The notes under the pieces are model-generated. The model was given only the letters and a program-made list of their open reading frames with translations. It had not been told where the DNA came from and did no database searches. Both the position numbers and the translations under genes were made by a program. Below, piece after piece: positions 28,158-37,722 of a stretch of 64,000 nt of DNA (its first letter is position 1; each line of letters starts with the position of its first letter). Source of the stretch: Flavobacterium panacis (GTDB lineage: Bacteria > Bacteroidota > Bacteroidia > Flavobacteriales > Flavobacteriaceae); assembly GCF_024649945.1 (NCBI RefSeq), contig NZ_JANKMS010000009.1:62001-126000 (forward strand), in the 5' to 3' direction.

Positions 28158-28478
28158 ATGATTGATTTACAAACACTAGTAGAAGAGACTGGAGCAGAAT
28201 CTGGCTTGAGTTTTAATATTGATGGAATCTTAAACGAGTCTGTTAATTTAGAATACGACGGGAATGTTGCAGCAATGATCGGTATGATCTTAAAGATGTG
28301 CCTTGAAATGTCTGAAGACGTAAATAACGGTGATCTTAAACAAGTTATGATCAAAAACAACGACGGAATTGTTGTTGCGACCAAAAGCGAAGATGATAAC
28401 TGTATTGCGTTACTTTCTAAGGATTTAAGTAAAATGGGGTTGTTACTTCGTAAGATGGACTCTGTTTTTAATAATTAA
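28158..28478 (+). CDS. Roadblock/LC7-like protein A2 of duplicated module
   Basis: A 106-residue soluble protein. It follows the layout of the A1 protein (16366-16722): a short N-terminal helix, GLSFNIDGILNESVNLEYDGNV, the AAMIGMILKMCLEMSE helix, NGDLKQVMIKNNDGIVVA and a final helix. Similarity to A1 is moderate (for example AAM-ILKM and G-LKQ-I) and concentrated in the core. It is the first gene of a two-gene operon with B2, 25 bases apart. No GTPase gene is close. Confidence 0.7.
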   Translation: MIDLQTLVEETGAESGLSFNIDGILNESVNLEYDGNVAAMIGMILKMCLEMSEDVNNGDLKQVMIKNNDGIVVATKSEDDNCIALLSKDLSKMGLLLRKMDSVFNN

Positions 28479-28503
28479 TTTTAAAACCAAACATTTAATA
28501 AAC

Positions 28504-28878
28504 ATGTCAGATTTTTTACAAAATTTTCAAAACGATTTAAAGGAAAATGTTAACGGATTTATCGCTGTTTCTGTTACTGAAGTTGAAACAGGAATGTCTT
28601 ATTGCTCATTAACTGTAAGACCTGATTTTGATCCGGAATTGGCTTCTGCTTATAATTTAGAAGTAGTAAAAGCTAAATTGAATGCGCTTAGAGCTTTAGG
28701 GTTAAATCAAAAAATTAATGATATTTTAATTACATTGACAGATCAAATTCATATTATTGATGTTTCTGAAGATGGAAGATATTTTATCTATCTAGCTGTA
28801 GATTCTACAAAAGCTAATCTTGGTTTAACAAGAGCGACTTTGTCTAAATATAAAAAAGATATTACTTCAAAGTTATAA
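28504..28878 (+). CDS. Roadblock/LC7-like protein B2 of duplicated module
   Basis: A 124-residue paralogue of the protein at 15952-16338; most positions agree from NVNGFIAVSVTEVE through DPELASAYNLEVVKAKLNA, NDILITLTDQIHIID and KANLGLTRATL. B-type proteins are better conserved between the two modules than the A-type. The operon ends at a terminator at 28903-28942. Confidence 0.75.
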   Translation: MSDFLQNFQNDLKENVNGFIAVSVTEVETGMSYCSLTVRPDFDPELASAYNLEVVKAKLNALRALGLNQKINDILITLTDQIHIIDVSEDGRYFIYLAVDSTKANLGLTRATLSKYKKDITSKL

Positions 28879-28902
28879 CAATATTTTGCCCCCAACAATG
28901 AG

Positions 28903-28942
28903 AAAAAGGCTATTTCAACTTCGGTTAGAAATGGCCTTTTTC
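28903..28942 (+). terminator. Rho-independent terminator after Roadblock module 2
   Basis: Stem aaaaaggctatttc/gaaatggcctttttc with one wobble pair and an 11-base loop. Its A-rich side may also serve the convergent hydrolase gene at 28963. Confidence 0.8.
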
Positions 28943-28962
28943 GATTTTTTGAATGTTAGACT

Positions 28963-29760
28963 TTATTCGAAGAAATCTAATAAAATGGTTTTTAAAGCTT
29001 CTTTGTTTTCAATATGACTCATATGGCCATCTTCAAAAGAAACTAATTCGACTGTTGTGTCTTCAATTTGTGAAAGACTTTCTTGGTAGTTTAAAACCGG
29101 ATCTTTTTTGCCTAAAATCAATAAAACTGGAAAACGGTTTTCTTGTAAAAGCCATTCTCTGTCTTTTCTTATTTTCATTCCTTCCAAAGAAGCAACAATT
29201 CCCTGTAAAGGTGTTTTTAAAGCTTCGGTTTTTACTTTTTCAATTTCTTCGGATAATCTTTCTCTGTTGTTTTCACTGAATAAATTGGCAATCGCCAAAC
29301 TAACAAATGTCACGTAATTTTGTTTTACCGCTTTAATGGCGCGTGTTCTGTTTAGTTTTTTCTCGGCGCTGTCTTCTTTTGAAGTGGAATTTTGTAAAAC
29401 TAATTTCTGGATTTTTTTCGGATGTAATTCGGCGAAAGCCAAACCTACATAACCGCCCATAGAATGTCCAAGAATGATGGCTCTTTCGATTTTTAGATGT
29501 TCTAAAACCTGATTGACAGCATTAGCGTTTTCTTCCATTTCGTGAATATAGCCTAAAGATTCCGATTCGCCGTGTCCTAATAAATCGATGGTTACAACGC
29601 GATATTTTTCTGAAAACAAATTGGCATATTCTGTCCACATTTTTTTGTTTTCAAGAAAGCCGTGAAGTAAAACTATTGCAGTTCCTTTTCCGGTATCGGA
29701 ATAGGATATTTTGGTGTTTTTGTAAAGTATGTGATTCAAAATGGAAATTTTATATAGCAA
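28963..29760 (-). CDS. Alpha/beta hydrolase
   Basis: A 265-residue alpha/beta-fold hydrolase. The oxyanion region is LLHGFLEN, the nucleophile is S100 in GHSMGG, and the acid and histidine are in GKKDPVLN and DGHMSHI. There is no signal peptide. The start is uncertain: the first candidate is TTG at 29760, with another TTG at 29739, and no ATG lies before the first beta strand. The substrate cannot be predicted. It lies 7 bases after the sigma factor gene on the same strand and may be cotranscribed with it. Confidence 0.82.
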   Translation of the reverse strand: MLYKISILNHILYKNTKISYSDTGKGTAIVLLHGFLENKKMWTEYANLFSEKYRVVTIDLLGHGESESLGYIHEMEENANAVNQVLEHLKIERAIILGHSMGGYVGLAFAELHPKKIQKLVLQNSTSKEDSAEKKLNRTRAIKAVKQNYVTFVSLAIANLFSENNRERLSEEIEKVKTEALKTPLQGIVASLEGMKIRKDREWLLQENRFPVLLILGKKDPVLNYQESLSQIEDTTVELVSFEDGHMSHIENKEALKTILLDFFE

Positions 29761-29767
29761 AAATACG

Positions 29768-30310
29768 CTATTTTATTAGCCATATGAAATAGAGAATGAA
29801 ATTTAAAGCAGCATTATTTTGTGATTCTCTTAAAGAAGCATAAGCTCTTTTCATTTGTGTTTTGACTGTATTTATGGAGATATTTTGGTCTTCGGCTATT
29901 TCAGCATAACTCAATCCCTCCACAACGTGCGACATGAAAATTTCTCTTCTAGCTTGAGGAATTTTTTCTATTAAAGTTTGAATTTTAGGTTTCTTGTTTT
30001 CTTCAGTGTTTTCGAAAATAATTTGCTCTTCAGATTTTTGAAGGGCCATTTTTTTTGTCTTTAAACTAATAGTTTTATGTTTTTCCAAATGTTGCAGACT
30101 CAAATTTTTGATGGCTTTTGTTCCATAAGCTTTAAATGAAATGGTGAAGTTTAGAGTTTCTTCTTTTTCCCAGAGATAAGTGAAAAAATCCTGAACAATA
30201 TCTTTCGCTACATCTTTATCCTTCACAATGTTAAAGGACACCAAAGAAAAAAACACAAAATGCTCTTTGTATAAGGCTTCAAATATTTTCAAATCTTTAT
30301 AATTCAACAT
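29768..30310 (-). CDS. ECF-type RNA polymerase sigma factor
   Basis: A 180-residue sigma-70 factor of the extracytoplasmic function class. Region 2 runs from LYKEHFVFFSLVSFNIV through VAKDIVQDFFTYLWE, and region 4 contains GLSYAEIAEDQNISINTVKTQ. The start ATG at 30310 gives MLNYKDLKIFEALYK; an upstream TTG would add 15 unusual residues. Such factors act with a FecR anti-sigma protein; here the fecR gene is divergent at 30475, and the TonB-dependent receptor with a signalling domain follows it. Confidence 0.88.
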   Translation of the reverse strand: MLNYKDLKIFEALYKEHFVFFSLVSFNIVKDKDVAKDIVQDFFTYLWEKEETLNFTISFKAYGTKAIKNLSLQHLEKHKTISLKTKKMALQKSEEQIIFENTEENKKPKIQTLIEKIPQARREIFMSHVVEGLSYAEIAEDQNISINTVKTQMKRAYASLRESQNNAALNFILYFIWLIK

Positions 30311-30474
30311 CTTCAAATACCATTTATTCGTTTGTAATGGATTACATAGTGCCAAATGTAAAATAAAAAGTTAGTTTTTTTTAATAATCTGTAAAAAAAA
30401 TCAAAATTTTTTAGTTTGTTGTCACCCTAAAAATCTTTTTCTCTAACATAATAGAAACCACTAGATAAAAAACA

Positions 30475-31614
30475 ATGATTCAAAATTCAAAATTGATTAA
30501 TATCCTTAGGAAAATTAGGTCTGAAGGAAAGATTGATGATACTAAAATAGCCTCCTTATCTGCTGAAGAACAGGAATTAATAAAAAACCTTCAGAGTAAT
30601 GGTTTGCTAGAAGAAGCATTATCGTATGCAGAATCGATAGATACCGATGAGAACTGGGAAGAATTAAAAGAAAAATTAAATGTAGATAAAAAGACAGTCG
30701 TAATTAATTGGCGAAATATTTTTCAATATGCCGCAGTTTTGTTTTGCCTGTTGGGTTTAGTTTATCTTTTTCAATATAAAAATGGTAAACAAAATACGAT
30801 AGAAGTTCCTTCAGATGCCATTCAGTTGGTTTTAGAAAATGGAGATATTCAAGTTTTAAGTCCAAACGGAGAGCAGCAAATAATTAAAAAAGACGGAGAA
30901 GTAGTTGCATCTCAAAAAAATAATGAAATCAATTATCATTCAGATAAATCAGAGCATAAACTGGTTTACAACGAAATTAAAATTCCATACGGAAAAACTT
31001 TTAAAGTAACGCTTTCTGATGGTACAATGGTCAATCTGAATGCAGGTTCTTCTTTAAAATATCCTGTTCAGTTTATTAAAGGAAATAAGAGAGAAGTAGT
31101 TTTAGACGGAGAAGCTTTTTTTGATGTTGCCAAAGACAAAGCGCATCCTTTTGTTGTGAAAACAAGAGGGGTTGATGTAAAAGTTTTAGGAACAAAGTTT
31201 AATGTGAGTTCCTATAAAGAGGATGCTGATATTAATACGGTATTGATTGAAGGTTCTGTTAAGTTGTGTGACGCTAATGATGCAAATAAGAAAACGATGT
31301 TGGTTCCAGGTGAAAAGGGAACTTGGAATAGTAATAATAATGACATCGCTGTAAATCAGGTTGATACTCGTTTTTATACGGAATGGATCAATGGGGAAAT
31401 TGTTTTTAGAAAAACAGCTTTTAGAGATATTATCATTAAACTCGAAAGAACTTATAATGTTACTATTGAAAATAATAGAGAAGATATTTTAGATAAAAAA
31501 TTCAATGCCAGCTTTAATAAAAATATCGAAAGTATAGAAAAGGTATTGGAAACAATGGGTAAAATTCAGGGCTTTACTTTTAAGAAAGAAGGGAAGCTTA
31601 TAAAAATAAACTAA
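30475..31614 (+). CDS. FecR-family anti-sigma factor
   Basis: A 379-residue inner membrane protein. The N-terminal cytoplasmic part (1-80) would bind the sigma factor, followed by one membrane segment (about 85-102, IFQYAAVLFCLLGLVYLF), the periplasmic FecR domain (about 170-285, with IPYGKTFKVTLSDGT and VVLDGEAFFDV) and a C-terminal DUF4974 (from about 305). It should receive a signal from the STN domain of the adjacent SusC-like receptor and release the sigma factor encoded on the other strand. Confidence 0.92.
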   Translation: MIQNSKLINILRKIRSEGKIDDTKIASLSAEEQELIKNLQSNGLLEEALSYAESIDTDENWEELKEKLNVDKKTVVINWRNIFQYAAVLFCLLGLVYLFQYKNGKQNTIEVPSDAIQLVLENGDIQVLSPNGEQQIIKKDGEVVASQKNNEINYHSDKSEHKLVYNEIKIPYGKTFKVTLSDGTMVNLNAGSSLKYPVQFIKGNKREVVLDGEAFFDVAKDKAHPFVVKTRGVDVKVLGTKFNVSSYKEDADINTVLIEGSVKLCDANDANKKTMLVPGEKGTWNSNNNDIAVNQVDTRFYTEWINGEIVFRKTAFRDIIIKLERTYNVTIENNREDILDKKFNASFNKNIESIEKVLETMGKIQGFTFKKEGKLIKIN

Positions 31615-31690
31615 CTAACTAATTTATTAACCAACTAAAAACCAATTTATGAAGTGAAGGTGTAATTCTTTAAAGAAATACAAGAAAAGA

Positions 31691-31723
31691 AAATCGGAAA
31701 ATAGTACCAGTATTTCCCGATTT
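31691..31723 (+). promoter_or_regulatory. Hairpin in the leader between fecR and susC-type genes
   Basis: Arms aaatcggaaaata (31691-31703) and tatttcccgattt (31711-31723) pair in 12 of 13 positions. It is not followed by a T-run, so it is not a plain terminator. It could adjust the amount of susC transcript relative to fecR. Confidence 0.4.
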
Positions 31724-31780
31724 AGTATTGTGTTTTAAACGACGTATCGAAATTAAATCATTTAAAATCAATCCAAAATT

Positions 31781-34700
31781 ATGAAAAATATAATTAAGAG
31801 GAATTGGCTTAGTCCTTATTTGCCTAAAATTAGTCTAAAAATGAAACTAACCACGCTATTATTGATGCTTTCTTTGATGAGAATTCAAGCTGGTGTCTAT
31901 TCGCAAAATACAAAGTTGACCTTAGATATAAAGAATGCTCCGGTCGAAAAGCTGTTTAACAAAGTCGAATCTGTTTCGGAATATCGATTTCTTTTTGAAA
32001 GCAGTGTAATAGATCTAAACAGAAAGGTCTCGATTAACGTTAAGAAACAAGGAATAGCTGAAATACTGGATGAAGTATTTAAAAATACCGACATTTCTTA
32101 TAGTATAAATGATCGTCAAATTCTATTAGTAAAGAAAAAACAAAAGCTAAATCTGACGGAAAAAACTACGGCTCCTAAGGTGATAGTGGAGCAAGGTATT
32201 GAAATTACAGGAGTAGTAACAGACTCCAAAAATATGCCGATACCAGGAGCTAATGTCATAGAAAAAGGAACCTCTAATGGAGTGTCGTCCGATTTAGATG
32301 GAAAGTTTACTATTCGCGTAGGCGGATCAAACAGTGTTTTGGTCTTTTCTTTTATTGGATTTGAAAATAAAGAGGTAACAGTTGGTCAAAGTAAATCTTT
32401 GAGCGTAATGTTAAATGAGCAAAATTCAGCATTAAATGAAGTTGTAATTGTTGGATATGGAGCCGTAAAAAAGAAAGATTTGACAGGAGCTGTTGCAACG
32501 GTTAAATCATCTGATATTGTATTAAGTCCAGTTTCTAGTCCGATGGAAGCACTTCAGGGAAGGGTTTCAGGTCTGGATATTCAACGTCCATCAGGAAGAG
32601 CAGGAACCTCTCCAAAAGTTTTACTTAGAGGAAACAGATCTTTGACGGCTAGTCAGGATCCGTTATATATTGTTGATGGAATTCCTTCAAGTATTGATAA
32701 TTTGAATCCAAATGATATTGAAACAATTGATGTTTTAAAAGACGCTTCATCTACTGCAATATATGGTTCTTCGGGAGCTAATGGAGTTATTATTGTAACG
32801 ACTAAAAAAGCAAAAGCGGGAAAAACACAAATAGACTTCAACAGTTATTTCGGATTAAATGGTTTCTCTTCTTTTCCCGCACCGCTTACAGGTGAGAAAT
32901 GGTTAAATTACAAACGTGACCGATTTTATCTGGACAATGGTTATCAAGCAACAAGTTTGACAGATTTAGGTTTGAATGCCTCAGCTGTAGCTGCAATTCA
33001 AAATGGACAATATGTAAATTGGATTGATGAAACTTTACAAGTTGGAACACAGCAAAACCACAACCTTTTTATGAGAGGTGGATCTGAAAAAGTACAAGGA
33101 TATTTCTCTTTAGGATATGTAGGTGAAGAAGGAATTTATAAAAATGATAAAAGCAATAAATTCAATTCAAGAGGAGGAATTGATTTAAAATTCAGCGATA
33201 AATTCAAAACGGGTTTCCAATTGATTTTAAATTACAATACAGGAAGTTCTACAAACAGTAGAATTAACAAAGCATACAGCGTTTATCCTTTAGGAGTTCC
33301 ATTTGATGAAAACGGAGTTGTAAATCTATATCCGATAGAAGGAGATCCAAACAATATTAGCATTTTGGCGAATAATTATCCAGGAGCTTTTGCGAATGAA
33401 TCTATAGGTTACAACATACAATTCAATCCTTATGTGGAGATTGAATTTGCTAAAAATTTGAAACTAAGATCGAATTTAGGAACAAGATTTTCTGGAAATA
33501 GAGCAGGTACTTTTCAAAGCAAAAACTCATACAATTTGCTGACAGAAGGAAGAACTGCAAGTGAAGCTACTTACAATATAACTTTAGGCTACAGTTATAT
33601 TTGGGAAAACATATTGAACTACAATTTTAAACTAGGCAAAGATCATGATTTTGGTTTAACAGGTATTACGTCGTGGGCTGACAGCAGATCTGAAGGTTCC
33701 TATTTAGGTGGAAATGGTATTGATTATGATGATTTCTTATTTTATAACATGGGAGCTGTAAAAAATCTTACTACAAGAATGAATACCTACAGTCAGTTTA
33801 ACAGAATGTCGTTTGCAGGGCGTTTTAACTATAGTTTCAAAGGAAGATATTTATTTCAGTTAACCAATAGATGGGATGGGGTTTCTCCTTTGGCAGAAGG
33901 TAATAAATGGTCGGCTTTCCCATCTGCATCGGTGGCTTGGCGTATTAGCGACGAAAGTTTTATGGAGGGAACAAGCTCATGGTTGAATAACTTAAAACTT
34001 AGACTTGGTTACGGAATTTCAGGATCGGCAAACATTGATCCGTATTCTAGTTTGACTCGTACTTCGACTAAAGCAAGCAGTCTTTCTCTTGGTGGCGGAA
34101 CGGCATTACCTATGTATGTGCCAACAGAACATATCTCAAATCCTGATTTAACATGGGAACGTTCTACTAATACGAATTTAGGTTTAGATGTATCTGTTTT
34201 GAAAAATAGAATAGATCTTGTAGCTGAATATTACTGGACTGAGACAGATGGTATTTTATGGGATCGTCGCCTACCAACCAGTTCAGGAGGTTATGATGCG
34301 AAAACACCTTATAAAAAGACTTCGAATATTGCTACTTCGCAAAATAGAGGTTTTGAGTTAGCTATCAATACTAAAAATATTGAGACAGAAAACTTTAAAT
34401 GGAATACTTCATTCACTTACACACATGCAAAAGAAAAACTAACCAATATTGATTTAGGAAATCTGAGTGTTAGTCAATTAATTTCGGAAGGTTTATTCAT
34501 TGGAGAAACTCCGGCTGCGGGAGGTGTATTCTATGATTACAAAAAAATAGGAATCTGGCAATTAGGTCAGGAAGCAGAAGCAGCTTTATATGGTGCAAAA
34601 CCTGGAGATATTAAATTACAAACTGTAGAGCAATTTGATGCTAATGGAGTATCGGATAATGGGGTGCACGTTTATTCTACAAAAGACAGAATGATTGTTG

Positions 34701-35167
34701 GAAATAATGTTCCAGATTACTTTTTTGGTTTTCAGAATACATTTAAGTACAAGAATTTTGATTTCACAGTGTTTGTAAACGGAAGGTATGGCGGTATGAT
34801 GCGTGCTCAGGTATTAGGATATTGGAATAAAGAGGCGCAACCGGATACTTATAGTTACTGGACACAAGACAATCCGACAAATGATTTTCCAAGACCAGGA
34901 GGAACTTTTAATACACAATTCCAGTCGGCATTAGAGCTTGTAGATGCCTCTTATATCAAAATCAAGAATATTACAATTGGCTATTCTATGCCGGAAGATT
35001 TTCTTAAAAAAAGCGGTTTGAATTCTTTAAGACTGTATGCGACAGCTTATAATCCTTTTGTTTTTAGTAGAAGTCATTTATTGAAAGACGTTGATCCAGA
35101 GAACGGAGGATCAGATTCGTTCCCGTTATTTAAACAAGTTATTTTTGGTCTTAATTTATCATTATAG
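31781..35167 (+). CDS. SusC/RagA-family TonB-dependent receptor with STN signalling domain
   Basis: An 1128-residue outer membrane transporter. After the signal sequence it has an STN (secretin/TonB short N-terminal) domain at about residues 45-125 (APVEKLFNKV...ILLVKKKQ), a carboxypeptidase-like domain (ITGVVTDSKNMPIPGANV), the plug (VVIVGYGAVKKKDLTGAV, TIDVLKDASSTAIYG) and the 22-strand barrel ending in FGLNLSL. The STN domain marks it as a signalling receptor that works through FecR. It forms a pair with the SusD-like lipoprotein 4 bases downstream. The substrate is unknown because no hydrolase is encoded next to the pair. Confidence 0.94.
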   Translation: MKNIIKRNWLSPYLPKISLKMKLTTLLLMLSLMRIQAGVYSQNTKLTLDIKNAPVEKLFNKVESVSEYRFLFESSVIDLNRKVSINVKKQGIAEILDEVFKNTDISYSINDRQILLVKKKQKLNLTEKTTAPKVIVEQGIEITGVVTDSKNMPIPGANVIEKGTSNGVSSDLDGKFTIRVGGSNSVLVFSFIGFENKEVTVGQSKSLSVMLNEQNSALNEVVIVGYGAVKKKDLTGAVATVKSSDIVLSPVSSPMEALQGRVSGLDIQRPSGRAGTSPKVLLRGNRSLTASQDPLYIVDGIPSSIDNLNPNDIETIDVLKDASSTAIYGSSGANGVIIVTTKKAKAGKTQIDFNSYFGLNGFSSFPAPLTGEKWLNYKRDRFYLDNGYQATSLTDLGLNASAVAAIQNGQYVNWIDETLQVGTQQNHNLFMRGGSEKVQGYFSLGYVGEEGIYKNDKSNKFNSRGGIDLKFSDKFKTGFQLILNYNTGSSTNSRINKAYSVYPLGVPFDENGVVNLYPIEGDPNNISILANNYPGAFANESIGYNIQFNPYVEIEFAKNLKLRSNLGTRFSGNRAGTFQSKNSYNLLTEGRTASEATYNITLGYSYIWENILNYNFKLGKDHDFGLTGITSWADSRSEGSYLGGNGIDYDDFLFYNMGAVKNLTTRMNTYSQFNRMSFAGRFNYSFKGRYLFQLTNRWDGVSPLAEGNKWSAFPSASVAWRISDESFMEGTSSWLNNLKLRLGYGISGSANIDPYSSLTRTSTKASSLSLGGGTALPMYVPTEHISNPDLTWERSTNTNLGLDVSVLKNRIDLVAEYYWTETDGILWDRRLPTSSGGYDAKTPYKKTSNIATSQNRGFELAINTKNIETENFKWNTSFTYTHAKEKLTNIDLGNLSVSQLISEGLFIGETPAAGGVFYDYKKIGIWQLGQEAEAALYGAKPGDIKLQTVEQFDANGVSDNGVHVYSTKDRMIVGNNVPDYFFGFQNTFKYKNFDFTVFVNGRYGGMMRAQVLGYWNKEAQPDTYSYWTQDNPTNDFPRPGGTFNTQFQSALELVDASYIKIKNITIGYSMPEDFLKKSGLNSLRLYATAYNPFVFSRSHLLKDVDPENGGSDSFPLFKQVIFGLNLSL

Positions 35168-35171
35168 TAGT

Positions 35172-37028
35172 ATGAAAAAGTATATAAATATAAAAACAGT
35201 CATCTTAATGTTTTGTCTGGTTGGTTTGACTCAATCATGCAGTTTAGATGAAAAAAACTTAACCACTATTTCTTTGGATAAATCCTATGGTGAAAGAGCA
35301 GGATTCGAAGGATTGATTAATAGTTGTTATGAGAATTTGTATTTCCTTCATGGAAAAGTAGATTATATAGCACCAACAGAAGCAGGAACAGATTCTTGGG
35401 AAAATATTGGTACTAGCGGAATTGGTTACACACAATATACAAGCCAGTTGAATCCTGACGATGGAAATGTTAAAGTAATCTGGGGTACAACTTATGCGAC
35501 GATAAATCTTTGCAACACGGCAATTTATTATTCAAAAGATGTTAAAGGATATTCATCAACAGAGGAAATGAATGCTAAATTGGCAGAGGCTTATTTTCTA
35601 AGAGCATTTAGCAATTTTATACTCGTTGAGCAATTTGGAGGTGTGGTTTTAAGAACAAAATCTTCTATTGTTGAAGGAGCAGATAACGCGCCTGTTCGTA
35701 GTTCTGAAAAAGAATTTTACGATTTAATTATTGAAGATTTAAAATTTGCCTGTACATACCTTCCAACTACTCAGACTTTGCAGGGAAGAGTAGCTAAAAA
35801 AGCAGCTTATGGTTTGTTGGCTAAAGTGTATTTGCAAAGAACACGATTAGGAGATGTTGCAGCGTATTCTAAACTAGCTTTAGATACTGCAGAAGAATTA
35901 ATCAATAATGCAGCGAAATACAATACAGCTCTTTATGTAAGCGATAATACAGCTTCAGGATTTAAAAAACTTTGGGACGGTAACAACAATAAGAAAAACA
36001 CCGAATTTTTGTTCACTCAAGGAATCGATCCAGGAGGATTAAATCCTGAAGGATTCAACAGAGGAAGAACCAGACAATATTATTTACCGGATTTAGCAAC
36101 TAGAGGAGCTGAGTGGGGAGCTGGAGCAACCAGTATTTTGTATGGAAGAGCCAACAGCCGTATGCTAAAGCCAAGTAAATATTTGTTGACAGAAATATTT
36201 GCTCCAGTACCATCGCCTGCAGATACACGTTTTGCAGAAACATTTACATTTAAATTTTATGCTGCTGCCAATAAAACGATTACTCAGGCAATGGCTACAG
36301 CTTATAAAAAAGATGCTTCGGTAGTAGGATATACGATTAAAAATACTTTGGCTCAGGCACTTCCAGCGGTTAATTTTTATTCTCAAAGAATAGAAGAGCA
36401 AATCAATATGAATAATGATGAAGGTTTAGCCGTTTTTACTCCTAACTGGAATATCGATCCTGTTGTGAAAAGTAAAATGCCAATGCTTGTTGCTGATCCA
36501 AGTGATATTTTTGAACCAGGAACCAACAAATACAAAGATCCAACCATGTATCCAAACGATCCGAATTTGATCAATATGTTTCCGGCGATGAGAAAATTCT
36601 CTGCGGCATTGTATTGTCAAAGTAATCAGTATTGGTTGGGAGATATTCCGATTATTCGTTTAGGAGAAATTTATCTGGTTGCAGCAGAAGCCGCTATTTT
36701 AAATGATAATCCAACGAAAGCATTGGGTTACGTAAACACTTTGAGAAAAAGAGCCGCTTTAACATCAAGAGAAAACGAAATGTTAGTGACAAGCGGAGAT
36801 ATGAATATTGATTTTATTTTAAAAGAAAGAGCGAGAGAGTTGTCTGGTGAACATACAAGATGGACAGACCTAAAACGTACTGGAAGATTAAATAAAACAT
36901 ATTTAGATCAGACGAATCCAATTGCAGGAGCAAATTTTATTAATGAAAAACATATAGTTAGACCTATTCCGAGATCATTTTTGGATGCCATTTCAAATGC
37001 CAAAGATTTTGGAACTAATGGATATTAA
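35172..37028 (+). CDS. SusD/RagB-family nutrient-binding lipoprotein
   Basis: A 618-residue surface lipoprotein. The start ATG at 35172 gives a signal peptide ending LTQSCSLDE, with a lipidated cysteine near residue 22; the longer reading frame from 35091 overlaps the SusC gene and would hide the signal. TPR-type helices (AKLAEAYFLRAFSNFILVEQFGGV) and the C-terminal RagB/SusD region (PIIRLGEIYLVAAEAA, ERARELSGEHTRWTDLKRT, IPRSFLDA) are clear. It binds the ligand and closes the SusC channel. Confidence 0.93.
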   Translation: MKKYINIKTVILMFCLVGLTQSCSLDEKNLTTISLDKSYGERAGFEGLINSCYENLYFLHGKVDYIAPTEAGTDSWENIGTSGIGYTQYTSQLNPDDGNVKVIWGTTYATINLCNTAIYYSKDVKGYSSTEEMNAKLAEAYFLRAFSNFILVEQFGGVVLRTKSSIVEGADNAPVRSSEKEFYDLIIEDLKFACTYLPTTQTLQGRVAKKAAYGLLAKVYLQRTRLGDVAAYSKLALDTAEELINNAAKYNTALYVSDNTASGFKKLWDGNNNKKNTEFLFTQGIDPGGLNPEGFNRGRTRQYYLPDLATRGAEWGAGATSILYGRANSRMLKPSKYLLTEIFAPVPSPADTRFAETFTFKFYAAANKTITQAMATAYKKDASVVGYTIKNTLAQALPAVNFYSQRIEEQINMNNDEGLAVFTPNWNIDPVVKSKMPMLVADPSDIFEPGTNKYKDPTMYPNDPNLINMFPAMRKFSAALYCQSNQYWLGDIPIIRLGEIYLVAAEAAILNDNPTKALGYVNTLRKRAALTSRENEMLVTSGDMNIDFILKERARELSGEHTRWTDLKRTGRLNKTYLDQTNPIAGANFINEKHIVRPIPRSFLDAISNAKDFGTNGY

Positions 37029-37247
37029 AGAGTTTGGTTAGTAGTTAGGTTAGGGCAGGCTGAAAGGTCTGCCTTTACTTTTTATGGGAAAAAATGGATT
37101 CTACTAAGGAAATTTCTAAACTTAAATCAGACTATCAACGCTTTAAAATAGGAGTGTTTTGGTCTTTTTATCACATTTTTAAAAATATAATTGCAGTTTG
37201 TTATTTTAAATTAGTCTTAATTATGTGTATAATTGTTCTAAATTACA

Positions 37248-37255
37248 TATTTTTG
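37248..37255 (+). promoter_or_regulatory. Putative -7 box
   Basis: TATTTTTG followed by CACC, 23 bases before the gene at 37278. The upstream gap from 37029 also has a weak hairpin (ggcag/ctgcc near 37050-37075) that may end the SusCD transcript. Confidence 0.45.
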
Positions 37256-37277
37256 CACCGTTAATAATTTTATCAGA

Positions 37278-37634
37278 ATGGCATTAGTTAGCGATTTGAC
37301 CAACAAAATATTGTTTGAAACCGAAAAAGGATACAGTTACCAATGTGATTTGACCAATAGTATCATTATCAATTTTGTTGATACAGTGTCAAGTTATAAG
37401 ATTCAAGATTTTTTGATTTTTCAAAGAAAGGTGAATAACGTTGACATTCTTAATATGCTTTACGACCTGTCTGATCAGTCAGATGCACAGTTGATTGAAA
37501 CTACCAAAAGAAACTTTTCCAGAAATCTTACTATCTGTGAAATTGTGCAATTAAGAGAATTATTAAACGGAACTAAATTCACGCTCAGTTTACATTCTAT
37601 GCTTTGTAATATTGTAAATGTAGAGCTTATTTAG
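37278..37634 (+). CDS. Hypothetical protein, 118 residues
   Basis: Not recognised. A soluble protein without signal peptide or membrane segment, mixed alpha/beta by appearance, with three cysteines. A promoter-like -7 box precedes it and codon use is like that of its neighbours, so it is probably a real gene. It is followed by ferritin in the same direction after 88 bases; nothing ties the two functionally. Confidence 0.6.
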   Translation: MALVSDLTNKILFETEKGYSYQCDLTNSIIINFVDTVSSYKIQDFLIFQRKVNNVDILNMLYDLSDQSDAQLIETTKRNFSRNLTICEIVQLRELLNGTKFTLSLHSMLCNIVNVELI

Positions 37635-37722
37635 ATTCTTACTTAGATTAAATCCAAATTTTCAGACATTTAGGGCTCCTTTGTTAAGTTTTTGTAATTT
37701 TACATTATAAAAATTAAAGGTT

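Noticed and set aside
35091-35171. N-terminal extension of the SusD gene into the SusC gene
   Set aside because: The lipoprotein signal at 35172 is the natural start; the extension is the shadow of the SusC barrel end.
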